Part shown: in pieces, positions 25,496 through 34,462 of the stretch | How positions within the stretch are numbered: the stretch's first letter is position 1 | Layout: each line of letters begins with the position of its first letter | Notes under the pieces: model-generated | What the model saw: only the letters and a program-made list of their open reading frames with translations | The model's database searches: none | What the model was told of the DNA's origin: nothing | NCBI GenBank assembly: GCA_016793465.1 | Contig: JAEUJW010000052.1 | Location: forward strand, 1 to 64,000 | DNA length: 64,000 nucleotides | Origin: Myxococcales bacterium | GTDB lineage: Bacteria; Myxococcota; Polyangia; Nannocystales; Nannocystaceae | Direction of reading: 5' to 3' | Position numbers and translations under genes: made by a program

Positions 25496-26624
25496 GGACA
25501 ACGTCTACACACCTTACCGATCTCTCAGGTCAGCGGGGCGCAAGTTCTCCGTGATGGTCGTGGTGCTCGGGAGTTGTGGACCCGAGAACGCGACAGAGTC
25601 TGGGTCGACCACGACCTCGCCCACGACCACGGGTGAGGCGACCGCCTCTGGCTCCTCCGACACGACGCTCCCTACGGGTGTCGTCACTGTAACCACGGAC
25701 GAGTCGATGACGGGGAGTCTCCCCACGACAGGTACGACCCCTACCAGTCACGGACCCGGAGAAGGTTCGACGGCCTCGTCGGACGGAGGGCCGTCATGTG
25801 GGAACGGCGTGCTGGATCCCGGAGAGGCCTGCGACGACGGGAATATCGACGACGGCGACGGTTGCCCGAGCGGGCCCGTGGGGGCGTGCCAGGGGGAGGC
25901 GGTGTGCGGGGATGGCCTCGTCTGGACGGGGGTCGAGAGCTGTGATGACGGGAACGGAGGTGACAATGACGCGTGCCCGAGCGGCATCGGCGCCTGTCTG
26001 GCGGGCGCGATATGCGGCGATGGTTTCATCTGGACCGGCGAGGAGGACTGCGAGGACGGCAACCTCGAGGACCTCGACGGTTGCAGCAACGCCTGCGCGA
26101 CGCCGCGGTGGGTGTTCATCTCTAGCACGCAGACAGATGGCATCATCGGCGGGGTCGCAGGTGCTGATGCGCTCTGTCAAGGATACGCCGAGGCCGCGGG
26201 GCTCTCGGGGACCTATCAGGCGTGGCTGTCGCAAGACGCAGAATCTGCCCCTGCGTTCCGCTTCGGAAGCACCAGCTTCAAAGGATGGTACCTGCAACCG
26301 ACCGTTCCTCCGACCCCGGTGGCCCAGGGGTGGGATGACCTCACGGGTAAGAACGAGGATAATAAGAACAATTACTTGCGCAATGCCATCAATGCCGATG
26401 AATTCGGCAATCTCCTCGGGGAGACGGGCGTATGGTCCAATACCGGCGCGGACGGGTTTCAACATGAGTTTGGAGTGGATTGTAACGACAGGGCCGAGAT
26501 CCCCCTCGAGTTGTCCGGTTCGTATGGGCTTTCACGATCTGACGTATTGACGACGTCATGGTCCCATGTATCGGCCATCGAGTGCAATGTGATGCATAGA
26601 CTGTACTGTTTTCAGACGGGTTGA
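25494..26624 (+). CDS. Lower-GC lipoprotein with three DUF4215 repeats and DUF1554 domain
   Basis: A 376-residue lipoprotein with signal ending MVVVLGSCGPE (lipobox LGSC), then a Thr/Ser/Gly tether. Three Cys-rich DUF4215-type repeats follow (CGNGVLDPGEACDDGNIDDG; CGDGLVWTGVESCDDGN; CGDGFIWTGEEDCEDGN). The C-terminal 180 residues match DUF1554, the collagen-like-fold domain also common in Leptospira surface proteins: RWVFISSTQTDGIIGG, ADALCQGYAEAAGLSGTYQA, and LYCFQTG at the end. Codons often end in A or T (AAT, GAT, TTT), unlike every neighbour, which suggests recent transfer or different selection. An inverted repeat covers its start. Confidence 0.8.
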   Translation: MDNVYTPYRSLRSAGRKFSVMVVVLGSCGPENATESGSTTTSPTTTGEATASGSSDTTLPTGVVTVTTDESMTGSLPTTGTTPTSHGPGEGSTASSDGGPSCGNGVLDPGEACDDGNIDDGDGCPSGPVGACQGEAVCGDGLVWTGVESCDDGNGGDNDACPSGIGACLAGAICGDGFIWTGEEDCEDGNLEDLDGCSNACATPRWVFISSTQTDGIIGGVAGADALCQGYAEAAGLSGTYQAWLSQDAESAPAFRFGSTSFKGWYLQPTVPPTPVAQGWDDLTGKNEDNKNNYLRNAINADEFGNLLGETGVWSNTGADGFQHEFGVDCNDRAEIPLELSGSYGLSRSDVLTTSWSHVSAIECNVMHRLYCFQTG

Positions 26625-26874
26625 GACAACAGCGACGGGCGTGTGGGCGCTGGACGTGACGCCGTGACAGCCGCGAGTCGGGCGCAGCATCCGCGCCACT
26701 TGCGGGCGAGCAGTGCTGCCGCCATCGCCTCGACGAATTCGTCGCTGACCAGGCGCGACTCGTTTGCCGGCGGCATCCCGTGCCACGCCAGCACGCGGGA
26801 GCCGGCCCACCGGTGGACCCACTGGGCACCTTCGGCGCCCCCGGGGCTGCCGGGGACGAGGTGCGACTCGTGTA
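26625..26874. other. Intergenic stretch between convergent genes
   Basis: A 250-base gap. On the minus strand it can be read as GMPPANESRLVSDEFVEAMA followed by more residues, with coding-like codon use but no start signal or stop in a sensible place. This may be another remnant beside the kinase. I see no clear terminator. Confidence 0.25.
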
Positions 26875-28434
26875 TTAGGCCCGCTCGCGGGCCCGGGCCG
26901 CCCGCGACCACAGCACCACCGTGACGAGCGTCAGCAGCGGAAAGTACACGATCGCGACCGTGTGCGCGTGCGTCGGCAGCAGCGCCGCCAGCAGCGCCGT
27001 GCCGAGCGCCAGCGGCAGCGTGTAGACGAACCACCGCGCCACGAACAGCCCCGCCATCAGCGCCACCGCCGCCTCGACGGCGAGGTCGACGATCAGCAGC
27101 TCCGCCGTCGACATGCCCGCCAGCCAGCCGAGCCCGCGCCCGATCGACGCCCCCGTCAGCGACGTCGCGAACACCGCGATGACCCGTCGGTGGTAGCGGT
27201 TGCGCAGCAGCGACCGCCGCAGCGCCGCCGCCAGCGCCAGCATGGTCGTCAGCACGATCAGCGACGGCATCAGCGTGTTCGCCAGCGACGGCCGCTCGCC
27301 GGACTCGGCCGCCAGCGCCGCCAGCGTCGTGCAGCCGAACCCGACCGCCACCAGCGCCCCCACGAACCGCCGGCGCGAGCGCGGGGCCCCGGCCGGGTCG
27401 AGCGACGGGTCGGTCGCCAGCGCCGCCAGCAGGGCGTCCATGGCCGGCCAGCGCCGGGCCGGGTCGGCCGCCAGCCCGCGGCGCAGCGCCGCCAGCACCG
27501 ACGGCGCCACCTCGCGGTCGCCGTGCGGCACCTGGAACTGCCCCGAGTGCACCGACTGCATCAGCGCCGTCACCGTGTCGCCGGCGAACGGCCGCTCGCC
27601 GAGCAGCGCCTCCCACAGCGCCACGCAGAACGCGTACTGGTCGCTGCGCTCGTCGAAGCTCGCGCTGCCGGCCTGCTCCGGCGACATGTACGCCGGCGTG
27701 CCGGACAGCGCCCCCGGGCGCGTCAGCGGCCGCCCGAGCAGGTTCGAATCGGAGGCCCCCGGCAGCAGCGACGTGAGCCCCGAGTCCGACGCGCCCGCCT
27801 GCGCCCTGCCCGGGCCCGACGCGCCCGCCTGCGGCTTGCTCGCCCCCGACGTCGCCGCCGACAGATCCGGCGGCCGCTCGCGCGCCAGCCCGAAGTCGAC
27901 CACCCGCACGCGCCCGTCGCTGCCGACGAGCGCGTTGTCCGGCTTGAAGTCGCGGTGCACCAGCCCGGCCGCGTGGGCCGCCGCCAGCCCGCGGCCGGCC
28001 TGCATGTACACCTCGAGGATGTCCCGCTCGAGGCGCCGCTCGGCCCGCAGCCAGGCCCCGAGCGTCGGCCCGTCGACGAACTCCATCACCACGAACAGCC
28101 GGCGCCCGACCGCCCCGACCTCGTGGATCGCCGCCACGTTCGGGTGCGACATCTTCGCCATCGCCTGGGCCTCGCGGAGGATCCGCGCGCGCTGCTCGAC
28201 GTCCTCCGACAGGCTGGTGTGCAGCACCTTGATCGCCACCCGCCGCCCCAGCTCCTCGTCGAAGGCCGCGTACACCACCCCCATGCCGCCGGCGCCGATG
28301 GTCCGCAGCACCGCGTAGCGGCCGATCCGCGGCGGCGGCGGGGCGACCAGCGACGCCGCCCCCGCCGCGTCGCCCGGCTCGCTCGGCCACGCCGAGTCGG
28401 TCGACTCGCCGGTGTCCGCCTGCGCCTCAGGCAT
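26875..28434 (-). CDS. Membrane eukaryote-like Ser/Thr kinase
   Basis: A 519-residue protein. The N-terminal 38 residues are an acidic, Pro/Ala-rich leader. The kinase domain follows: glycine loop IGAGGMGVVYAAFDE, VAIKVLHTSL, catalytic HRDFKPDNALV, VVDFGLARE, and GTPAYMSPEQAGSASFDERS. An insert between DFG and APE of about 45 residues holds repeats SKPQAGASGPGRAQAGAS. From residue 345 on there are about six membrane helices, with RRFVGALVAVGFGC at the first and VARWFVYTLPLALGTALL near the end. It overlaps the stop of the upstream 1438-aa gene by eight bases, so it is the last gene of a coupled operon. Substrates may be its operon partners. Confidence 0.85.
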   Translation of the reverse strand: MPEAQADTGESTDSAWPSEPGDAAGAASLVAPPPPRIGRYAVLRTIGAGGMGVVYAAFDEELGRRVAIKVLHTSLSEDVEQRARILREAQAMAKMSHPNVAAIHEVGAVGRRLFVVMEFVDGPTLGAWLRAERRLERDILEVYMQAGRGLAAAHAAGLVHRDFKPDNALVGSDGRVRVVDFGLARERPPDLSAATSGASKPQAGASGPGRAQAGASDSGLTSLLPGASDSNLLGRPLTRPGALSGTPAYMSPEQAGSASFDERSDQYAFCVALWEALLGERPFAGDTVTALMQSVHSGQFQVPHGDREVAPSVLAALRRGLAADPARRWPAMDALLAALATDPSLDPAGAPRSRRRFVGALVAVGFGCTTLAALAAESGERPSLANTLMPSLIVLTTMLALAAALRRSLLRNRYHRRVIAVFATSLTGASIGRGLGWLAGMSTAELLIVDLAVEAAVALMAGLFVARWFVYTLPLALGTALLAALLPTHAHTVAIVYFPLLTLVTVVLWSRAARARERA

Positions 28435-31400
28435 GGCGCGTCAGCTCGCCGCGCAGCCACGCCAGGTGGCGGGCGTGAAACGCCTCCTCGTGCGCATCGG
28501 TGATGTCCTCGCGCCACACGTTCAGCGCCGTGTACACCTGCGAGACCAGGAAGCTGATCCACACGCGGTCGCCCGCGAAGCCGGCCACCGCCGCCGCGAC
28601 GTGCGGGTGCCGCGTGTCGAGCACCACGCCCTCGCGCCCGCAGCGGACCGCCTGACGTCCGCTGCCCGCGGCCGCCCGCACGTGATCGAGGTTGAAGCCG
28701 GTCAGCAGCGACTCGTGCCCGCGGCGCAGCGCGTGCAGCTCGCCCTGCACGGCCGCCACCAGCCGATCCGCCGGCGTCGGCTCGGGCGGCTTGTCCGGCG
28801 CCCGCGTCCGCACCGGCCCGGCCTTCGGGTGCGGCCCCGAGCCGCGCCGCACGCCCGCGAACACCTCGCGGATGTCGGCGTCGCGGTCCGGCGGCCCCGC
28901 CTCGGCCGTCAGCGCCGCGATGTCGAGCTGCCGCGCCCGCGCCAGCCACTCGGGCTCGCGCGCCTCGACCCCGGCCGGCGCCGACGCGCGCCGCGGCAGC
29001 TCCGGCGGCGACGACGGCCCGTCCGGCGGTCGCCACGTCGGCGGCGCCCGCGTGCTCAGCCGCTCGCTGCCGAACCACCCCATCAGCACCTCGTGGGCCT
29101 CGCCGGTCACCCGCAGCGCGCGCAGGTACGCCGGCGGCCGCGCGCGCGCCGGCGCGTCGGGGTCCACGTGCAGCTCGCCGCGCGCCGCCGCGTCCACGAC
29201 CTCGCCGACGCGCACGCGCGCGCCGTCGACGCGCTCGAACAGCGGCAGCTCTCGCACCTCCGGCGAGAGCCGCACCACCGACTCGAGCAGCGAGGCCCCG
29301 CCGACCTGCCCGAGCCCCGCGCGCAGCGCCGCCAGCACCTGCCGTACGCCCTCCGAGGCCTCGCTCTCCGGCCCCTCCACCTCCGCCAGCAGCGCCCGCT
29401 CCGTCTTGCCCATCGCCCCCTCGATCACCGCCGTCATGCCGTCGACCTGCGCCCGCGCCAGCAGCTTGCAGTAGGCCGCCTCGGCCGCCTCGGCGCCTAG
29501 CGCCCCGCGCAGCACGCGGTACTTGGCGCGCAGCAGCGGCGCCGGGAACGTCGCCCCCAGCGCCAGCAGCAGCGCCCGCCGCCACGCCGGCGCCGCCGCG
29601 TCCTCGCGCCGACAGCCGGCGACGGCCGCCGCGAGCAGCGCGGGGATCGCCCGCACCGCCGCCCGCGGCGCGCTGGCCTGCTCGCGCAGCCCCTCGAGCA
29701 GCCGCAGCAGATCCTCCGCCGTCGCGAACGATCTCGCCTCGTCGACCGACGCCGGCACCCGCAGCGCCGCCTCGTCGTACAGCGCGCGCACCAGCGCCAG
29801 CGTGCGCTCGTCGGCCAGCAGCCGCGCGCGCGCCTGGTGCGGCCAGGTCGCGTCCTCCGGGTCGATCACCAGGCACGTCGACCGTCCTGCGGCCTGGGCG
29901 GCGAGCTGCGCCAGCGTCACCGGCGTGCCGTCCTCGCGGCGCAGCAGCGGCAGCGCGGCCACCTCCGGCGCGCAGCGCCCGACGTCCTCCAGCCACGACG
30001 CCCCGCCGACCTGACCGAGCGCCGCCCGCACCGCCGCCAGCGCCTCCGTCAGCGTCGCCACCGTCGCCTCGTCCGGCGCCGCCGCCCCCAGCCGCTGCGC
30101 CAGCGCCCCGACGTCCCCCAGCACCTTCGCATCGACGTCCGGGTCGCGCGTCAGCGCGTCGAGCTGCCGCAGCGACCGCGCGACCTGCCAGGCCAGCAGC
30201 CGCATGTAACGGGCCTGCCCGTCCGCCGCCCCGTACTCCGCCACCAGCAGCGCGCAGGCCCGGCGCAGCCCCGGCGTCGGGAACGTCGCCGTCAGCGCCC
30301 CGGCGACGCCGCGCAGCCACACCTCGCGCGGCCCCGCGTGGGCCGTCGCCGCCGCCACCGCCCCGCGCACCAGCTCCGGCAGCGCCAGCGCGGCCGCCCG
30401 CGCGGCCGCCCGGAACGCGTCGTCGACGACCACGCCGTCCCACGTCGCGTTGATCGTCAGCCCCTCGCCGACGATCGCGAAGCGCACCCCCGGCACCGGC
30501 GCGGCGATCCAGCCCTCGCCCAGCAGCCGCCCGTGGACCACCAGCTCGCACGCCGCCCGCCGCGGGTGGTCGAGCCAGCCCCGCTCCTCGCGCTCGAACG
30601 CCGCGCCGATGCGCAGCCCCGCGTGCGTCGCCACCACGTGCGGTGTACATGTCTCTTCGGACAGCACGCTCGTCGCCTCCGGCCGCGCGAAGAACCGCGC
30701 CCGCGCCAGCAGCCCCGCGTACGCCTCGTCGCGCATGCGCTCGACCCGCCCGCCGAACAACCACCGCACCACCTCGACCTCCCGCGCCCGCAGGTACAGC
30801 ACCGGCTCCGCGATCGCCGGGTGCCGCGCGCACGCGTCCGGCACCCAGCGCAGCTTCACGTCCTGCTCGAGCAGCGCCCCGATCGCCGCCACGTCGAGCC
30901 GCTCCCCCCGCGCCGCCTCCAGCGCCCACAGCCCCTGCAGCCAGCGCTCGCGGTGCAGCCGCGGCGGCGTCGGCCTCGGCGCCAGCGCGCGCAGCAGCTG
31001 GCGCATGGTCGCCGTGATCGCCCGCTCGTCGTAGCCGACCAGCCCCAACAGCGCCCGCAGCGCCTCGCTGCGGTACAGCGAGCGCAGGTAGCCGTGGGCG
31101 AACGCCTCGCGCGGCGCGGGCGCGTCCCACAGGAGCCCGCGCGCCACCGCCGTCTCGGCCAGCGCCCGCGCGCTCGCCAGCCAGGCCCCGAGGCACGCCG
31201 CCAGCAGCTCGCCGGTGTGCGGCCCGCTGAAGTCGGCCTTGATCGGCAGCGGCCCGCCGATCACCGCGTCGACGCCGGCGATCGGCCCCGCGAGCTCGAG
31301 CTCCGCCAGCAAGCACCCGTCGACGACCACCCGCAGGCTGCACGTGGTGGTCGGCGCCCGCCGCAGCCCGATCTCCCCGACCACCCGGACCCCGCCGAGG

Positions 31401-32743
31401 CCGACCTCGAACGGCTCGACGAGGTGGTAGCTGGCCGCCGTCAGCCGCGGCTCGCACGGCTGGGCCCGCCAGCGCCGACGGTTGAGCTCGACCTGCGCCG
31501 CCCGCTCGAGCCCCTCGCTGACGTCGCACAGCTGCCCGGCGAACAGCCGCGCGAGCACCTGCTCGTCGTCGTCCTGGCGGCCCGCGGCCAGCTGGATCAC
31601 CACCCCGTCGCCGCGCGGCAGGCGGTCGGCGTACGCCCCGCGCGTCGTCGGCAAGAACCCCTGCTCCGCCGCCACCCGGCGCAGCCGCGCCAGGCTGTGC
31701 CGCCGCCCGAAGATGTCGCGGAAGCGGATCACCCGCGCCATCGCCGAGCCGATCGGCGCGCCCGGGTCCGCGACGTCCGGGTGGCGCCACACCGGCGCCA
31801 GCCGCCGCGCCAGCTCCGGCGCCGGCTCTACCTCGTCGGCCCCGACCGCCGCGTGCAGCACCGAACCCGCCAGCGCCAGCGCCAGCGCCATGCAGCGCGC
31901 GTAGTGCTCGTCCTGCACCACCTTGTCGCCCGACAGGTCGGTCAGCAGCAGGTCGTCGGCGATCACCACCACCAGCCCGAGCGGCAGCTCCGGCGCCTCG
32001 ACGTCGTGCAACCACACCCCGTGACGCACCAGCCGGATCACCGCCGGGCCCGGCTCCGCCACCAGCCCCGCGACCCCGCGGCTCGGCCCGAGCCCGTGGC
32101 TGAACGCGTGCGTCGCCCCCTCGAGCGCCAGCCCGCGCGCGACCGCCTCGCCGTTGACGGTGATCGCCCGCGACGAGAACCGGCAGCGCTCACGCAGCCA
32201 CGTCGCCTCCGCCAGCGACCCCCGCAGGTGCTGCACGAAGCGCACGAGCAGCCCCGGCCGGAACCGCTGCTTGACGTGCACCTCCGTCCCCCCGCTCGCC
32301 GCCGCCGCCCCGCCGATCTCGTCGGGCACGCCGTGCCGCGCCAGCAGCGACACCGCCGACTCGCCCGCGCCGCTGACCACCCGCACGAACCGCGGGTTCA
32401 AGGCCAGCGCCGCGTGGATCGCCAGCGCCAGCTGCTGCCGCGCCCGCTGCACGTCGGTGCTCGCCGCCGAGAAGCTCGACCCGTACAGGTCGTCGAGGTC
32501 CGCCGCCGTCACCGGCGCCCCGTCGAAGCGCACGACCACGTCGTCGCTGTCGATCGTCACCGTCACCGCCGTCGCCCCCTTCAGCGACGCCAGCGCCATC
32601 AGGCTCAGCACGTAGCGCTGCGGCTCGGCCACCTGGAACGTGCGCAGCTTCTCGCGCGCCTTGTCGCGGTGCAGCGTGAACGACCCCTCGGAGTCGACCC
32701 GCAGGCCGCCCTGCAGCGCCGCGATCAGGTCGTCCGCCGACAT
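28427..32743 (-). CDS. Giant degenerate GHKL-type protein (1438 aa)
   Basis: A 1438-residue cytosolic protein. The first 250 residues look like an Hsp90-type GHKL domain (YVLSLMALASLKGATAVTVT, VVVRFDGAPVTAADLDDLYG, ALNPRFVRVVSGAGESAVSL), but the catalytic Glu and Asn of the N box and the glycine-rich ATP lid are gone. A middle region of beta/alpha character follows. Two related blocks are spaced about 235 residues apart: LGQVGGASWLEDVGRCAPEV near 910 and LGQVGGASLLESVVRLSPEV near 1145. The C-terminus (GFNLDHVRAAAGSGRQAVRC, VSQVYTALNVWREDITDAHE) looks like a separate domain. It overlaps the upstream Hsp90-like gene by 19 bases and the kinase gene by eight. A regulatory or scaffold partner of the active ATPase is plausible. 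Confidence 0.7.
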   Translation of the reverse strand: MSADDLIAALQGGLRVDSEGSFTLHRDKAREKLRTFQVAEPQRYVLSLMALASLKGATAVTVTIDSDDVVVRFDGAPVTAADLDDLYGSSFSAASTDVQRARQQLALAIHAALALNPRFVRVVSGAGESAVSLLARHGVPDEIGGAAAASGGTEVHVKQRFRPGLLVRFVQHLRGSLAEATWLRERCRFSSRAITVNGEAVARGLALEGATHAFSHGLGPSRGVAGLVAEPGPAVIRLVRHGVWLHDVEAPELPLGLVVVIADDLLLTDLSGDKVVQDEHYARCMALALALAGSVLHAAVGADEVEPAPELARRLAPVWRHPDVADPGAPIGSAMARVIRFRDIFGRRHSLARLRRVAAEQGFLPTTRGAYADRLPRGDGVVIQLAAGRQDDDEQVLARLFAGQLCDVSEGLERAAQVELNRRRWRAQPCEPRLTAASYHLVEPFEVGLGGVRVVGEIGLRRAPTTTCSLRVVVDGCLLAELELAGPIAGVDAVIGGPLPIKADFSGPHTGELLAACLGAWLASARALAETAVARGLLWDAPAPREAFAHGYLRSLYRSEALRALLGLVGYDERAITATMRQLLRALAPRPTPPRLHRERWLQGLWALEAARGERLDVAAIGALLEQDVKLRWVPDACARHPAIAEPVLYLRAREVEVVRWLFGGRVERMRDEAYAGLLARARFFARPEATSVLSEETCTPHVVATHAGLRIGAAFEREERGWLDHPRRAACELVVHGRLLGEGWIAAPVPGVRFAIVGEGLTINATWDGVVVDDAFRAAARAAALALPELVRGAVAAATAHAGPREVWLRGVAGALTATFPTPGLRRACALLVAEYGAADGQARYMRLLAWQVARSLRQLDALTRDPDVDAKVLGDVGALAQRLGAAAPDEATVATLTEALAAVRAALGQVGGASWLEDVGRCAPEVAALPLLRREDGTPVTLAQLAAQAAGRSTCLVIDPEDATWPHQARARLLADERTLALVRALYDEAALRVPASVDEARSFATAEDLLRLLEGLREQASAPRAAVRAIPALLAAAVAGCRREDAAAPAWRRALLLALGATFPAPLLRAKYRVLRGALGAEAAEAAYCKLLARAQVDGMTAVIEGAMGKTERALLAEVEGPESEASEGVRQVLAALRAGLGQVGGASLLESVVRLSPEVRELPLFERVDGARVRVGEVVDAAARGELHVDPDAPARARPPAYLRALRVTGEAHEVLMGWFGSERLSTRAPPTWRPPDGPSSPPELPRRASAPAGVEAREPEWLARARQLDIAALTAEAGPPDRDADIREVFAGVRRGSGPHPKAGPVRTRAPDKPPEPTPADRLVAAVQGELHALRRGHESLLTGFNLDHVRAAAGSGRQAVRCGREGVVLDTRHPHVAAAVAGFAGDRVWISFLVSQVYTALNVWREDITDAHEEAFHARHLAWLRGELTRHA

Positions 32744-34305
32744 CGCACCTCCAGCGCCCTGGCCACCAGCGCGTTGTCCGTCGCCACCGCGAGCCCCCCG
32801 CCGAGCCCCAGCAGGTACGCCTTGACGATCGCGTAGGCCGCGAACTCCGGCTCCCTCGCCGCCAGCGCCAGCGCCTCGCGCACCGCCGCGTGCCCCGCGT
32901 GCACCACCAGCCGCCGACCCTTCACCGACTCTGCCAGCGCCGCCAGCCGCGACACCCCATAAGCCTCGTCCTGCGCCACCGCCACCCGCCCCGCCACCGC
33001 CGACCCCTCGTACCCCAGATCACCCGCGTACACCCCGCGCGGCCGCTGCCCGACCCCCTCCAGCAGCGTCGCCAGCAACGGCGCCAACCCCCGCCAGCCC
33101 GCCGGCTCGGCCGCCCGCACCGCCGTGTACAGGTGCTGCTCGATCGCCCGCGGCGCCGACCCGGTCAACTCCTTCACCAGCCGCACCGCCGCCGAGTCCG
33201 CCTCCGCCGCCAGCACGACCTGCTCGCGCCCGTGCAGCGCCTCGGTCAACGCCGACGGCGCCGCCGCGACCCACAGCTCGCCCGCCTTGCCCGCCTTGCG
33301 GATCGCCTTCAAGTCCGCCGCCCCCGCGTGGTGACAGCGCAGCAGCCCCTCGCGCCAGGCCGCCCTCGGCAGCTCGTCGCCCCGCGCCAGGTGCCCGGCC
33401 AGGTGATCGAGCAGCTCGTCGCTCGCGTCGCTCGCCAGGTGCGGCGCATCGTGCTTCGCCCGCTCCGCGATCATCGCCACCAGCCGCGCCCGCAGCGGCC
33501 CGCTCACCTGCACGCGCGCCCGCTCGAGCGCCCGCGCGAACCCCTCGTCGCGCATCACGTTGTCGCGGGTCATCGTGTGCTCGAGCTCGGGCGACCACAG
33601 CTTGACCTCCACCCCCGGGAACGGCCCCGGCGCCTCGGCCAGCAGCGTGAGCCCGCGGTTGTAGTAGGTGATCGACGAGTCCCCGGCGTAGCCCGCCGCC
33701 ACGCGCATGTCGCCGACCTCCGCGACGATCGCACACGCCTGCTCGACCACGAACGGCCGCGACACCGACGCCCCCTCGACGCGGATGTCGGCCGGCACGT
33801 GCGCGCACCAGAACGCGATCGCCGCCCGCGCCCGCGCCGCGAACGCCTCGGCCTCGCCCCGCGGCATGGTCTTGTAAATCGCGATCTTCGTGCCGTCGAC
33901 CGGCGCGGTGCGGGCCACCCGCGTGAACGTCCGGTCCGGCTTAAAAATTACCCGCCAGTGCTCGCCGGCCCGCGAGGTGTCGATGCACACGACCTCCGGG
34001 TCGAGCGCGAACACCGACACGAAGCCGATGCCGAACTTGCCGATCTTGGTGCGGTCGCCCTCCTTGCCCGAGGAGAACAGCCGCGTCAGCCGGTGGTCGA
34101 TGATGTGGCGGTCCATGCCCTCGCCGTAGTCGTCGACGCGCGCGACCAGCCGACCGTCGACGTACTCGAAGCGCACGTCGATCTCCGCCGAGCCCGCGTC
34201 GACCGCGTTCTGCACCAGCTCGCGGAAGCAGGCCATCGGGTCGGCGAACTGGTGGACGAGCCCCTGCAACGCGTCCGCCACGAACCCATGGAGCGCCGCC
34301 ACCAC
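32725..34305 (-). CDS. Hsp90-like GHKL ATPase, first gene of operon
   Basis: A 526-residue protein with the Bergerat ATP fold of HtpG/Hsp90 and MORC proteins in its first 200 residues. The N box is FRELVQNAVDAGSAEIDVRF, motif G1 is ARVDDYGEGMD, the lid region is RLFSSGKEGDRTKIGKFGIG, and a later strand is DGTKIAIYKTMPRG. The middle resembles the Hsp90 middle domain (YYNRGLTLLAEA, ELEHTMTRDNVMRDEGFARA). The C-terminal dimerisation part is unlike HtpG. The GTG at 34305 is chosen because a TATAGT box ends six bases before it; an ATG at 34359 would add 18 residues. It heads the operon with the degenerate GHKL protein and the kinase. Confidence 0.8.
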   Translation of the reverse strand: MVAALHGFVADALQGLVHQFADPMACFRELVQNAVDAGSAEIDVRFEYVDGRLVARVDDYGEGMDRHIIDHRLTRLFSSGKEGDRTKIGKFGIGFVSVFALDPEVVCIDTSRAGEHWRVIFKPDRTFTRVARTAPVDGTKIAIYKTMPRGEAEAFAARARAAIAFWCAHVPADIRVEGASVSRPFVVEQACAIVAEVGDMRVAAGYAGDSSITYYNRGLTLLAEAPGPFPGVEVKLWSPELEHTMTRDNVMRDEGFARALERARVQVSGPLRARLVAMIAERAKHDAPHLASDASDELLDHLAGHLARGDELPRAAWREGLLRCHHAGAADLKAIRKAGKAGELWVAAAPSALTEALHGREQVVLAAEADSAAVRLVKELTGSAPRAIEQHLYTAVRAAEPAGWRGLAPLLATLLEGVGQRPRGVYAGDLGYEGSAVAGRVAVAQDEAYGVSRLAALAESVKGRRLVVHAGHAAVREALALAAREPEFAAYAIVKAYLLGLGGGLAVATDNALVARALEVRCRRTT

Positions 34306-34311
34306 GCCGCC

Positions 34312-34317
34312 ACTATA
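34312..34317 (-). promoter_or_regulatory. -10-like TATAGT box, leaderless start of Hsp90-like operon
   Basis: Minus-strand TATAGT, six bases, then GTG-GTG at 34305. Confidence 0.55.
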
Positions 34318-34450
34318 ACGCCCCGCGCCGCCGCGCCGGGCGCCTCGCAGCCCCGCCATCGGGGTCGCAGGGCCCGCTACACGCGGCCCCGGCGCGGGAA
34401 CGCACGACCGTCCGCACGCGGCTCCCCTCCGCCCGCGCGCGCGCCTCGGT

Positions 34451-34456
34451 TACCCT
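34451..34456 (+). promoter_or_regulatory. -10-like TACCCT box, leaderless start
   Basis: TACCCT, six bases, then the ATG at 34463. Confidence 0.45.
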
Positions 34457-34462
34457 GCGAAC

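Noticed and set aside
28086..32015. A very long open frame (about 1300 codons) in another minus-strand frame within the giant GHKL gene
   Set aside because: It is almost only Gly/Ala/Arg, has no domain, and exists because stop codons are rare in DNA this GC-rich. The overlapping frame has G/C third positions and recognisable motifs.
32725..34305. Assignment as HtpG
   Set aside because: The ATPase and middle-domain motifs fit, but the C-terminal part differs, the length is short for HtpG, and the operon context is unlike a chaperone locus.
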